From SZUA-36 sp963753105 (lineage in GTDB: Bacteria > Pseudomonadota > Gammaproteobacteria > Xanthomonadales > SZUA-36), in contig CAVWBD010000001.1 in assembly GCA_963753105.1 (NCBI GenBank), positions 1,220,704 to 1,284,703 on the forward strand: a stretch of DNA of 64,000 bases, written 5' to 3'. The position numbers and the translations under genes are program-made. The notes beneath the pieces were generated by a model. It did no database searches. It was not told where the DNA came from and saw only the letters and a list, made by a program, of their open reading frames with translations. Positions within the stretch are counted from its first letter, which is position 1. Each line of letters starts with the position of its first letter. Shown here in pieces: positions 26,153-34,914 of the stretch.

Positions 26153-27252
26153 TTACCAGCCCTCAAAGAAACCACCGTCGGCAAAGTCCCAGATCAGGTA
26201 GACATAGGCACGCCAGTCATAGCGTTCACGTGTCGTTCAAGCGGCAGCTCCAGGCCCGCATTGATGGCGACATGGCCGCGCTTGCTCAGACCGATACGCA
26301 GTTGCGGTAGCATCGAGACCTGCACCGCGCTCTTTTTATCCGGACCCGTTCCGCGCTCGAACGGCACTTCGGCGACCATTTCAATAGCCGGGAACACCGA
26401 TCGTGGCCACGGCGTGTGCACGTAGTGCATGATGCCGGCAAACTCCACGCTGCTGTGATCCGAGTCTTCCAGTGATAGTTTCAGCCGTCCGCTGCCCTGG
26501 AATGTCCAGGCATCGCTAATGATTTTGCCGTAGGCCAGGTAGGGTAACAGCTCCCACTCGGCGCCGCTGTTCAGCGGAACGCCGAGGTTGCCGCCCAGCG
26601 TGAGTATTTCGTCCGGCTTTGCGGTCATGTTTAAGACATATTTGAAACCGGGTTCAAAATGGCCAAATTCCCCGTCTCCATCCTCGGTCTCATGTGTCAC
26701 CTCGAGCACACCCTGCCAGCGCTGACCGATCCGGAATTCGTATTCGAGGGTATTTTTCCACGTGTCATCGCCGTCCTGGCCGGTGAAACGTTGTTTCCAC
26801 ACCCACTCGTCTTCCGGAAATGCTTTCTTGGTGCGTACCGGCAAAAACAGGTTCAGTGCGCCATCGGGGTAGTCGTGTTCACCGCCGAGGGTCTTGATGT
26901 ATGCGAGAACCGCGTCGATGTCTTCCTCCGGCAGCGCTTCACCAAATGCCGGCATCTTGTCGGAAAACGCCAGTGCCGCGCCACCGTGCGTGACGACCAG
27001 TTTCCATTCCGATGCCCCTTCGCGGCTGTTGAACAGGGCATCGGAGAAATTTGCCGGCACCACGCCGAGGCCCTGGACCAACGGGGAATCGGGGTCAGGC
27101 TGACCCTCCGAGCCGTGGCAGACCGCGCAATTGGCCTGGAAGATTTCCGCACCCCGTGCCAGTTCGTCCGCAGTTGCGGCAGTGAGGCCGCCGAACATCC
27201 AGATGACAAGACTCATACTGCACAAACGAAGCCCAAATTGACGTGATTTCAT
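26153..27252 (-). CDS. Cytochrome c fused to an outer-membrane beta-barrel-like domain (frameshift at 3' end)
   Basis: Exported protein of about 365 aa. A signal peptide ending ATADE precedes a class I cytochrome c domain (about residues 30-125) with haem motif CAVCH and the distal Met region KMPAFGEALPEEDIDAVLAYI. The rest is rich in alternating aromatic/hydrophobic strands (WQGVLEVTHETEDG; YVLNMTA; WELLPYLAYGK; VAINAGLELPLER) like a transport-type outer-membrane barrel. The frame shifts near 26230, after which YVYLIWDFADGGFFEGW gives a plausible C-terminal strand and stop at 26153. A barrel joined to a cytochrome suggests electron transfer at the outer membrane, but this is inference. Confidence 0.75.
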
Positions 27253-27465
27253 GACTTTTCCTTCTTAGCTTTCCCACTGCCTATGATAAGGGAGTTGTCG
27301 CGGGATTCGTACCGCATTTACGTGTCTATACAATGAAAAAAGGCACCACGACGCCGCGTTCTGCGGGCGTTGGAAGCGGTTGCGTTCCTGGCAATGCTTC
27401 AAAGGGCGTCAGAATACGAGCCTGGTCCGAAATGGATCAAACCGGCAGGGCATTCATGGCTAAGG

Positions 27466-28158
27466 TCAGGACCCGGCAGCTGCGCGCAGATCCTCGGTGA
27501 CCACCCCTGAATTTTCGATTTCCAGGTCATGCGATAGCTCGCGCCATGGTTCTTCGAGTGCTGCCGCGTACCAGTCACGCATCGCTTCGAGCCCAAGCAG
27601 GTGTTGCACGTAATCCAGGGCTGGCTGGCTCACCGGCAGCCCATAAGTCTGGACCCGGAAGGCGACCGGGGCGAAGAAAGCATCTGCTGCACAAAAGACG
27701 TCACCAGCCAGGAATGGCCCGCCAAAACGGTCCAGGCCCTCGTTCCACAGTTCATCCACCCTGTCGAGGTCATGTTGCAATGCAGCTGAAATGGCGTGTC
27801 TTTTCACACGCACACCACAACTCATCGGGCATTCGCCACGCAGCGCGATAAAGCCCGCGTGCATTTCCGCCGCTGCACAACGCGCCCAGGCGCGCGCTTC
27901 ACTGTCCTGCGGCCATACCTCCGGATAGCTCTCCGCCAGGTATTCGGTGATCGCCAGCGACTCCCAGATCACCCGTCCATCATCGTGCAGGCAGGGCACG
28001 CGGCCATTGGGGCTGAACTCGCGGTATTCGTCCCAACAGCCACCCTCTATCAACGGCACCAGTTTCTCGTTGAACGGGATGTTCAGCACCTGCATCAGCA
28101 GCCACGGGCGCAGCGACCACGAGGAGTAGTTCTTGTTGGCGATATACAGTGTTTTCAT
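27466..28158 (-). CDS. Glutathione S-transferase family protein
   Basis: Cytosolic GST fold of 230 aa. The thioredoxin-like N-terminal domain has YSSWSLRPWL (catalytic Ser region) and GRVPCLHDDGRVIWESLAITEYLAE, the glutathione-binding VPxL and ES motifs. The helical C-terminal domain contains FLAGDVFCAADAFFAPV. It resembles the YfcF/maleylacetoacetate-isomerase-like bacterial GSTs. Single gene; the gap to the cytochrome gene (27253-27465) holds nothing recognisable. Confidence 0.88.
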   Translation of the reverse strand: MKTLYIANKNYSSWSLRPWLLMQVLNIPFNEKLVPLIEGGCWDEYREFSPNGRVPCLHDDGRVIWESLAITEYLAESYPEVWPQDSEARAWARCAAAEMHAGFIALRGECPMSCGVRVKRHAISAALQHDLDRVDELWNEGLDRFGGPFLAGDVFCAADAFFAPVAFRVQTYGLPVSQPALDYVQHLLGLEAMRDWYAAALEEPWRELSHDLEIENSGVVTEDLRAAAGS

Positions 28159-28310
28159 ATTCCGTTTCTGGCCTGGTTGGAAGGTGAGATCGAGTATAGG
28201 TACACAGCCTGTTTAGCGTCAATTTTTCATGCCGTGATCAGATGCAAACGGCTGGATTAGGGTACATGGTTCGATCTCAACCGTTACCCAGGGCCTTCCC
28301 GTATGCAGAA

Positions 28311-28336
28311 AAAAGGGGGGTGAAACCACCCCCCTT
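28311..28336 (-). terminator. Rho-independent terminator of the aminomutase gene
   Basis: On the minus strand an 8-bp stem CACCCCCC-type hairpin (GGGGGGTG/CACCCCCC with a GAAA-like loop) is followed by a run of six T, 18 bases downstream of the stop at 28354. Confidence 0.88.
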
Positions 28337-28353
28337 GGAAATGCATGGTCTTT

Positions 28354-29782
28354 TCAGGCTACGATTTTTTCCTTCTTTTCGACCCTGGTGTAGTCGAACA
28401 AGCCGGCTTCGTCGAAAATCACGCGGTCTTCGTAGTCATCGAACCAGATGGCATCCGGATTGCGCCCGACGATGCAGACCTTGCCGCGATCCGGTGCGTC
28501 GAGCGCGTTGCGCAGAATCTTGAAGATCAGTACGCCGTTCTCGGTTCCCGGAACACCAGGGATCGGCTCGTTGGTAACCGCCGCTACTTCCGTCTTGCCC
28601 TTGTAGTGGGTGATGGACAGGCGGGCATGGGTTTCCACACCGGACAGGCCTTTCTGGGATTCGTTCAGAATATTCCAGGCGGTTTCGATCGGAACGTTAA
28701 AGGCCCGGTAGGCCACGATATCCCGGCCGCAGAAGAAATAGTGATTGCCGACGCCAACCCGGTACAGGGCTCGTTGCATCACCCGCAGCGCATCCGGATC
28801 GTCATTGATGCCCTTGATGATGGGCGCCTGGTTTTCAACGTTGATCCAGCCCCGGGAGACCAGCGCTTCCATTGCCTGCCGGGTGTCGTCGTGCCACTTG
28901 AGCGAACCGTTCGGGTTGGTGAGGTATTCACCGTCGGCGCCTTTTAGCAGGAACTCATCCGGATGGTTGAAATGAATCATTATCCGGAAACCAACATCCG
29001 GGTAGGTCTCGTGGAAATTGTCCAGCATGGCCAGAAAGGTTTCGTCAAAACGCTTCGGGTAGAAGGACATTTCCTTCGTGCCGAGGCGGATGGATTCGAC
29101 GCCGGCCTCGGCGAGCGCCGCCATCCACGCACCGATCTTGCGGTTGGGCAGCACCATCGGGTCACCGCCGGATAACAGGACTTCCCGGAGTTTTTCGCGC
29201 CCTGTTTCGGGGTGCCGTCCGCCGTTTTCAGCAACGACCTCGTTGTGTGCCCGAACGTAGTCGGTCACTTCCTTGATCTTGGCCAGGCCTTTCTTGGCGA
29301 CCGTGCCGTCCTGGCGCTCGACTTCCTTCTGGCGATCAGTTCTTCGCGGTAGCAGAACCGGCAATGCGCCGAGCAGGTGGAGACTACGTACAGCAGGCCC
29401 ATTTCATACTTGTGCAGCAGGCCTTCGACCGGGGCAAAGTCCATCTGGTGCCCCGGGTCCTCGGAACCCGCCAGGTTGAGCGTTTCGTCCGGGTTGGCCT
29501 TGATGATTCTCTGCAGCGGGTGGCTGTTTTGCGCCATTTCGAAGAAATGCCGGGTCATCTTGACCGGCATGCGTGCCTCGACATCACGCTCCGTGCCATT
29601 CAGGCCCGCCAGTGTCGGCGAGCTCATCAGGGGAATAGAAATTCTTGATGTCGTCCGGCGCCTTGTCCTGGAAGAAGGGTTTCAGGCCGTTGATGATGTC
29701 GCGGTCGTATTTGGGGTTTTCGATCGTATCCAGGAATGCCTGTTCTCTTTCCGTTGGAACATATTTGCCTGTGGTCTGCCAC
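28354..29782 (-). CDS. KamA-family radical SAM 2,3-aminomutase, substrate probably not lysine (three frameshifts)
   Basis: Radical SAM, PLP-dependent amino-group migration enzyme of about 475 aa. The cluster motif CSAHCRFCYREELI, the EVLLSGGDPMVL region and the PLP/cluster-proximal THYKGKTEV are present. Frames change near 29770, 29635 and 29335. Aligning by eye with clostridial lysine 2,3-aminomutase, its substrate-binding Asp293 (in YQCDLSLG) falls on Arg in YFFCGRDIV, and Asp330 (in VVDAPGGGG) is not acidic here. Glutamate 2,3-aminomutase has Lys and Asn at these places, as I recall. An acidic substrate such as glutamate or 2-aminoadipate is therefore likelier. It is divergent from the RpiR regulator. 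GTG 29782 follows GAGAGG. Confidence 0.82.
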
Positions 29783-29820
29783 TGTCACACCTCTCATATA
29801 GTCATGCTGTTTCAAGGCCA

Positions 29821-29862
29821 ATAATGTAACATATTGAACTTTATAATGTGTGATAATGTAAC
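29821..29862. promoter_or_regulatory. Direct-repeat operator candidates between aminomutase and RpiR genes
   Basis: ATAATGTAAC occurs at 29821-29830 and again at 29853-29862, 32 bases or three helical turns apart, in the 94-base divergent promoter region. The placement suits a regulator controlling both directions, most simply the RpiR protein. Low-complexity AT sequence could give this by chance. Confidence 0.5.
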
Positions 29863-29876
29863 GATGATGAACACAC

Positions 29877-30708
29877 ATGAAATCGACCACATCAACGCCG
29901 GATCTGGTCGCAGCGGTCAGCAGCGAACTGACACCCACGGAACGGCGCATTGCAGAGGCAGGTTCTGGCCGAGCCCACGCTGCTGGCTTTTGGCACGGTT
30001 TCGGACCTGGCCAGCCGCGTCGGCACGTGCCGGCCGTCCATTGTGCGCTTTGCCAACAAGCTCGGATTCAAGGGTTACACCCAGTTGCAGCGACATGTTC
30101 GCAGCGATCTGTCTCATCACCTTGCGCGTCCCAGCGAGCGAATCCGGCATGATGACAAGGCGGCCCTCGCCAGAACAGCGATCAACGGCGCCATCGCATC
30201 CGTATTCGAAGTGCTGAGGGCAAGCGGATGGCAGACTGGTCCAGCCAATAGTGCAGGCGAGCAAGGTGTGGATGCTCTCCGGCGAGACTTCGCGGGCAGG
30301 CGCGCATGCATTGCACAGCGGCTTGTCGATGGTGCGGCCGGGCGTGCGTCTGCTCGAGGAGCACTCCTTAGTCACCGATCTCAGCGACGCGGGCCCCGGC
30401 GATGCGGCCGTGGTATTCGATTTTTACCGCTACCGGCGCCAGGTCGTCGAGGCTGCCCGCGTACTCGCGGAGCCGGGCGTCGCCATCGTCGTGATCACCG
30501 ACAGCCCGCTGTCCCCCTTGGCGGAGCTGACGGACACATGGTGTGAGATCGAAGTGCCCGGCGATCGGCCCATTTGACAGTTCGGTTCCCGTTGTGGCGA
30601 TGGCCGAGTTGCTCGTTTCCAGGGTTGCCAAGGAGCTTCAAGGAGGATGCAACTGCCCGAATCGACCGTATCGAAGCGCTTTGGGAAGAAACAGAGATGT
30701 TTCTCTAA
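29877..30708 (+). CDS. RpiR/MurR-family transcriptional regulator with SIS domain (four frameshifts)
   Basis: Regulator of about 277 aa. The N-terminal HTH_6 domain reads LTPTERRIAEA, VSDLASRVGTCRPSIVRFANKLGFKGYTQLQ; the SIS-like effector domain has KVWMLSGETSRAGAHALHSGLSMV, DAAVVFDFYRYRRQVVEAARV and IVVITDSPLSPLAE. Frames change near 29960, 30225, 30560 and 30640, and the last frame ends EALWEETEMFL at 30708. SIS domains usually bind a phosphosugar, but RpiR members also control amino-acid catabolic genes. Placed directly before the CoA-transferase genes, it probably governs the cluster 28354-34634. Confidence 0.85.
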
Positions 30709-30719
30709 GTATCGATACT
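30708..30719. promoter_or_regulatory. Perfect 12-bp palindrome ahead of the CoA-transferase genes
   Basis: AGTATCGATACT is a perfect palindrome lying between the regulator stop and the AGGAGG ribosome binding site of the CoA-transferase subunit A gene. It may be an operator or a processing site. Confidence 0.35.
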
Positions 30720-30734
30720 CCAGGAGGAATGCAA

Positions 30735-31417
30735 GTGATAAACAAGGAGTATTCATCCGTTGCTGATGCCGTCGCGGATATTCCGGATGGTGCGACCGTG
30801 ATGATCGGGGGCTTTGGCGCATCGGGCAGCCCGATCGAATTGATCCATGCACTGATTGACCAGGGTGCGAGGGATCTCACGGTGATCAACAACAACACCG
30901 GTAACGGCGAAGTGGGCTTGGCCGCGCTGATCGGTAATGGACAGGTCAGAAAGATGATCTGTTCCTTCCCCAGGTCCAGCCAGTCCAGAGTTTTCCCGAA
31001 GTTGTACAAGGCAGGGAAGATCGAGCTTGAGCTGGTGCCCCAGGGCACCCTCGCCGAGCGGATTCGGGCAGCGGGCGCCGGCATTCCGGCTTTCTACACG
31101 CCCACAACCGTGGGCACCGTGCTGGCCGAAGGCAAGGAATCGCGCGAGTTCGATGGACGTCAATACGTAATGGAACCATGGCTCAAGGCGGATTTCGCCC
31201 TGGTCAAGTGCGAGGTTGCCGACCCGCTCGGCAACCTGACTTACAACAAGACCGCACGCAATTTCAGCCCGCTGATGTGCATGGCGGCGACAACCACGAT
31301 CGTGCAGACGAAACGCTGGTGGCGCCCGGTGAAATTGATCCGGAGGATGTCATCACACCCGGAATATTTGTCAATCGCGTCGTTGAGGTTCCGGACCCGT
31401 CCATGAAGACACCCTGA
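30735..31417 (+). CDS. 3-oxoacid CoA-transferase subunit A, PcaI-like (one frameshift)
   Basis: With the next gene forms a heteromeric CoA transferase that moves CoA from succinyl-CoA to a 3-oxo acid. The text INKEYSSVADAVADIPDGATVMIGGFG, VINNNTGNGEVGLAALI and ELVPQGTLAERIRAAGAGIPAFYTP, then GNLTYNKTARNFSP, is close to PcaI, the 3-oxoadipate enzyme. The frame changes near 31300, after which ETLVAPGEIDPEDVITPGIFVNRVV completes the subunit. GTG 30735 is chosen because AGGAGG at 30722-30727 is 7 bases upstream; ATG 30729 is too near. Product about 227 aa, normal for the family. Confidence 0.85.
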
Positions 31418-31439
31418 TCGCAGCGGGAAGGAGTTACCC

Positions 31440-32085
31440 ATGAGCACCGGCTGGACAAGAGAACAGATGGCCGCAAGGGCAGCCCAGGACATTCCCGATG
31501 GTTCCTACGTCAACCTGGGTATCGGCATTCCGGAACTGGTCGCGCGATTCGTGCCGGAAGGCCGCGAATTTATTTACCACACGGAAAACGGGATGCTGGG
31601 CATGGGGCCGCCTCCGGCCGAGGAGGATCGCGACCTGGACCTGATGAATGCGGGCAAGAAATACGTGACCGCCGTGCCGGGCGCTGCCTATTTTCACCAT
31701 GCCGACAGTTTCAGCATGATTCGCGGCGGGCATATCGACGTCTGCGTGCTGGGCACCATGCAGGTTGCCGCAAACGGCGATATCGCCAACTGGTCAACCG
31801 GTGCGCCGGGCGCCATTCCCGCCGTGGGCGGTGCAATGGACCTGGTGCAGGGCGTCAAGAACATCTACGTGATCACCCAGCACACGACCAAGACCGGCGA
31901 GCCAAAGCTGGTGGAAAAATGCACGCTACCCGCTGACCGGGCCGGGGGTCGTTTCGCGCATCTACACCGACCTCGCGGTCGTTGATGTCACGCCGGACGG
32001 ATTCCGGGTCGTCGAATTGGCGCCGGGCGTCACTTTTGAAGAAGTCGAACAGAAAACCGGCACGACGATCCTGCCGCCGGAATGA
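31440..32085 (+). CDS. 3-oxoacid CoA-transferase subunit B, PcaJ-like (one frameshift)
   Basis: Catalytic subunit of the CoA transferase. GSYVNLGIGIPELVARFVP and the active-site Glu in TENGMLGMG are present, as is DSFSMIRGGHIDVCVLGTMQV. The frame changes near 31925; the new frame gives YPLTGPGVVSRIYTDLAVVDV and ends with TILPPE at 32085, as expected. About 215 aa. The gene begins 22 bases after subunit A and is followed 31 bases later by the thiolase gene, so all three are one transcript. Confidence 0.85.
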
Positions 32086-32116
32086 AGCTGGAAATCTGGA
32101 TGAACAGGACACTGAA

Positions 32117-33317
32117 ATGACCGACGTATTCATTTGTGATGGTATCCGTACACCCGTGGGGCGTTACGGCGGCGGCATTGCGTCCGTACGGACCGATGAC
32201 CTGGCGGCGATTCCGATCAAGGCCCTGATGGACCGAAATCCGGCGTTGACTGGGCGGCGCTGGACGATGTCATGCTGGGCTGCGCCAACCAGGCCGGCGA
32301 AGACAACCGCAACGTGGCGCGCATGAGCAGCCTGCTGGCGGGTTTACCGCAGGAAGTGCCGGCGTGCACCATCAACCGCCTGTGTGGTTCCGGCCTGAAC
32401 GCGGTTGGCAGCGGCGCCAACGCGATCAGCGTCGGAGAAGGCGACCTGATGATCGCGGGCGGCGTGGAAAGCATGTCGCGCTCGCCATTTGTCATCGGCA
32501 AGGCGGAAAGCGCTTATGGCCGCACGCAGACAATGTACGACACCACCATGGGGTGGCGGTTTATCAACAAGAAACTGGATCAGCAGTACGGCACGGACGT
32601 CATGCCAAAAACGGCTGAGAACCTGGCCGAGGAATTTTCCATCAGCCGCGAAGACCAGGACCGGTTTGCCTTCTGGAGCCAGGCCAAGGCGGCCGCGGCC
32701 CAGCAGGATGGCCGCCTGGCCGGGGAGATCTGCCCGGTCAGTGTTCCGCAGCGCAAGCAGGATCCGCTGATCGTTGAACGGGACGAGCACCCGCGCGAGA
32801 CGTCGCTGGAAAAACTCGCACAGCTGAAGCCGCTGTTCCCCGGCGGCACAGTCACGGCGGGCAATGCATCGGGCATCAACGACGGCGCCGCGGCATTGCT
32901 GCTGGCATCGGAAGCGGGTGCCAAACGCCACGGCTTGAACCCGGGGCGCGCATCCTGGGCATGGCGGTTGCCGGCGTTCCGCCGCGGATCATGGGCATCG
33001 GCCCGGTTCCGGCAACCCGCAAGTTGCTGGAACGGCTTGGCCTGAGCCTGGATGACTTCGACGTCCTCGAATTCAACGAGGCGTTTGCCGCCCAGGCGCT
33101 GGCCTGCACCCGGCAGCTGGGCTTGCCGATGATGACCCGAGGATCAATACCCGCGGGTGGCGCCATCGCGCTGGGCCATCCGCTTGGCATGAGCGGCGCA
33201 CGGCTGGTGATGACCGCTTATGACCAACTGCGGCAAGGCGGCGGAAAACTGGCCCTGTGCACGATGTGCATCGGCGTCGGGCAGGGCATTGCCATTGCCA
33301 TCGAAGCACTGCAATAG
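32117..33317 (+). CDS. Beta-ketothiolase, PcaF-like 3-oxoadipyl-CoA thiolase (two frameshifts)
   Basis: Cleaves a 3-oxoacyl-CoA with CoA to acetyl-CoA and a shortened acyl-CoA. The opening ICDGIRTPVGRYGGGIASVRTDDLAAIP and the block GWRFINKKLDQQYGTDVMPKTAENLAEE in outline match PcaF closely. Catalytic residues are the Cys in NRLCGSGLNAV, the His in GHPLGMSGAR and the Cys in TMCIGVGQG. Frames change near 32240 and 32945. The total of 400 aa is normal. With PcaI/J-like genes it suggests that 3-oxoadipate or a homologous dicarboxylate is the substrate; no aromatic ring-cleavage gene is nearby. Confidence 0.88.
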
Positions 33318-33326
33318 GAAGGAACA

Positions 33327-34634
33327 ATGGAAGCGCTGAAACATGCAATTGAAGATGCACGTGCGCGGTATGTTGCGGCAAATCCACTGAGCCAGGCTGC
33401 CGACAAGTGTGCTGGAAAGCACATGCCCGGCGGCAATACACGTTCGGTTTTGCATTTTGACCCTTTCCCCCTGACCATGGTCCAAGGGCGAGGGCGCGGA
33501 GGTTGTTGACCTGGACGGTCACCGCTACGTGGATTTTGTCGGCGAGTATTCCGCGGGCCTGTTTGGTCATTCGGATGAAGTCATCAAGACGGCCATTCAC
33601 GAAGCCCTGGAAGTGGGTACTGCCATGGGTGCGCCGACAGCTTACGAGAGAGAGCTGGCGGCTCTGCTTTGTAAGCGTTTCCGTCGCTCGAACAAGTCCG
33701 GTTTTGCAACTCGGGCACCGAAGCCAACCTGATGGCGATTGCCACCGCAGTGGTGCATACCGGTCGCAAGAAGATACTGGTGTTCAATGACGCCTACCAC
33801 GGTGGGGTCATAAAGTTCCCGAACGGTGGCTCGGTTCTCAATGTGCCGTTCGATTTCGTTCTTGCGGACTACAACGACATCGAGGGCACGGCCGGGCTGA
33901 TTCGCCAGCTCGGTGAAGAACTGGCTGCGGTGATGGTCGAGCCCATTCTGGGTGCCGGCGGCAACATCCCGCAAGTTATGCGTTCCTGAAAATGCTGCGG
34001 CAGGAAACCCGGAAAGCCGGGGCACTGCTGATTTTTGACGAGGTGAAAACCGCGCGGCTCGGTCCGGCAGGCATGCAGGGAATGCGGCGTATCGCGCCTG
34101 ACCTGACGACGCTGGGCAAATTTGTCGGCGGCGGTCTGCCAACCGGTGCTTTTGGCGGTAGCACCAGGATCATGGCGCATTTCAACCCCAAGCTGCCGGG
34201 CTATTGGAACCATGCCGGTACATTCAACAACAACGTCTGCTCCATGGCAGCCGGTTGTGTCGGCCTGGGCAAAATCTACACGCAGGAGCGCGCGGCGGAG
34301 TTTTTCGATTGGTCTGAAGCATTCCGGCTTTCACTCAATGAACTGTTCGCCGCCAAGGATGTGCCCATGTATGCCAACGGAATGGGTTCCATCATCGCCA
34401 TTCATTTCTCACGAGAAGTGACAAAAGCGCCGTCTGATATCACCGCGGGCTGCCAGTCACTTGCGTCCGCTGTTGCACATGGAGATGTTGCTGGAGGGAG
34501 TGCTGATCTGTAAGCGTGGCGACCTGTTCCTGTCATTGCCGATGACCGATGCGCACCTGTCAAAAGCCCGGCTTGCATTTGAAAAGTTTATCGATCGTCA
34601 TGATCAGTTGATCAAGAAGGTTTTAGCCGCGTGA
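33327..34634 (+). CDS. Class III PLP aminotransferase, beta-amino-acid type (four frameshifts)
   Basis: Glutamate-1-semialdehyde-aminotransferase-like enzyme of about 435 aa. It most resembles the beta-phenylalanine aminotransferase of Variovorax by my recollection: MPGGNTRSVLHFDPFPLTM (carboxylate-binding Arg), NSGTEANLMA, YHGG, IFDEVKTARL, PLP Lys in LTTLGKFVGGG, GTFNNNV, and CKRGDLFLSLPMTDA (second Arg). These enzymes convert beta-amino acids to beta-keto acids. Frames change near 33482, 33680, 33968 and 34455, with conserved sequence resuming each time and a stop at 34634. It follows the thiolase by 9 bases. Confidence 0.85.
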
Positions 34635-34914
34635 CCGGGGAAAACCCTGGTCAGGGGCAGGGAGTGTGTCAAGGCAAATAGGGTGAATGACCAGGTACAG
34701 TCTGTACTGGTTAAAGTAACGATATGTAGCATTAGAGGGTCGCCAGGTTTGGGTATATACAGACCCTGTACAGTTACACTTTTGCATTAAATGCAGGGCA
34801 CTTGATTATAGTCAATTACCTGCAACATCCAGGGGAGTAACCTCTGTATTGAGGGCTCGGTTTTTACTTGGAAATGGGCCTTTTTCTTCAGCCAGCCTCT
34901 AGGCGGGATTCATC
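34635..34914. promoter_or_regulatory. Intergenic region with a GTACAG palindrome
   Basis: This 280-base gap contains CCAGGTACAGTCTGTACTGG (34691-34710), a near-perfect dyad around GTACAG/CTGTAC, and a further CTGTACAGTTAC near 34768. It separates the aminotransferase gene from the lyase gene and could be the latter's promoter/operator. No gene or terminator with a T run is visible. Confidence 0.45.

Noticed and set aside
30735..33317. Ordinary aromatic beta-ketoadipate operon (pca)
   Set aside because: The CoA transferase and thiolase fit, but no protocatechuate or catechol ring-cleavage, lactonase or enol-lactone hydrolase gene is nearby, and an aminomutase and transaminase take their place.
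33327..34634. HemL, glutamate-1-semialdehyde aminomutase of haem biosynthesis
   Set aside because: The Arg-bearing NTRSVL and KRGDLFLSLP motifs and the catabolic context fit beta-transaminases better.
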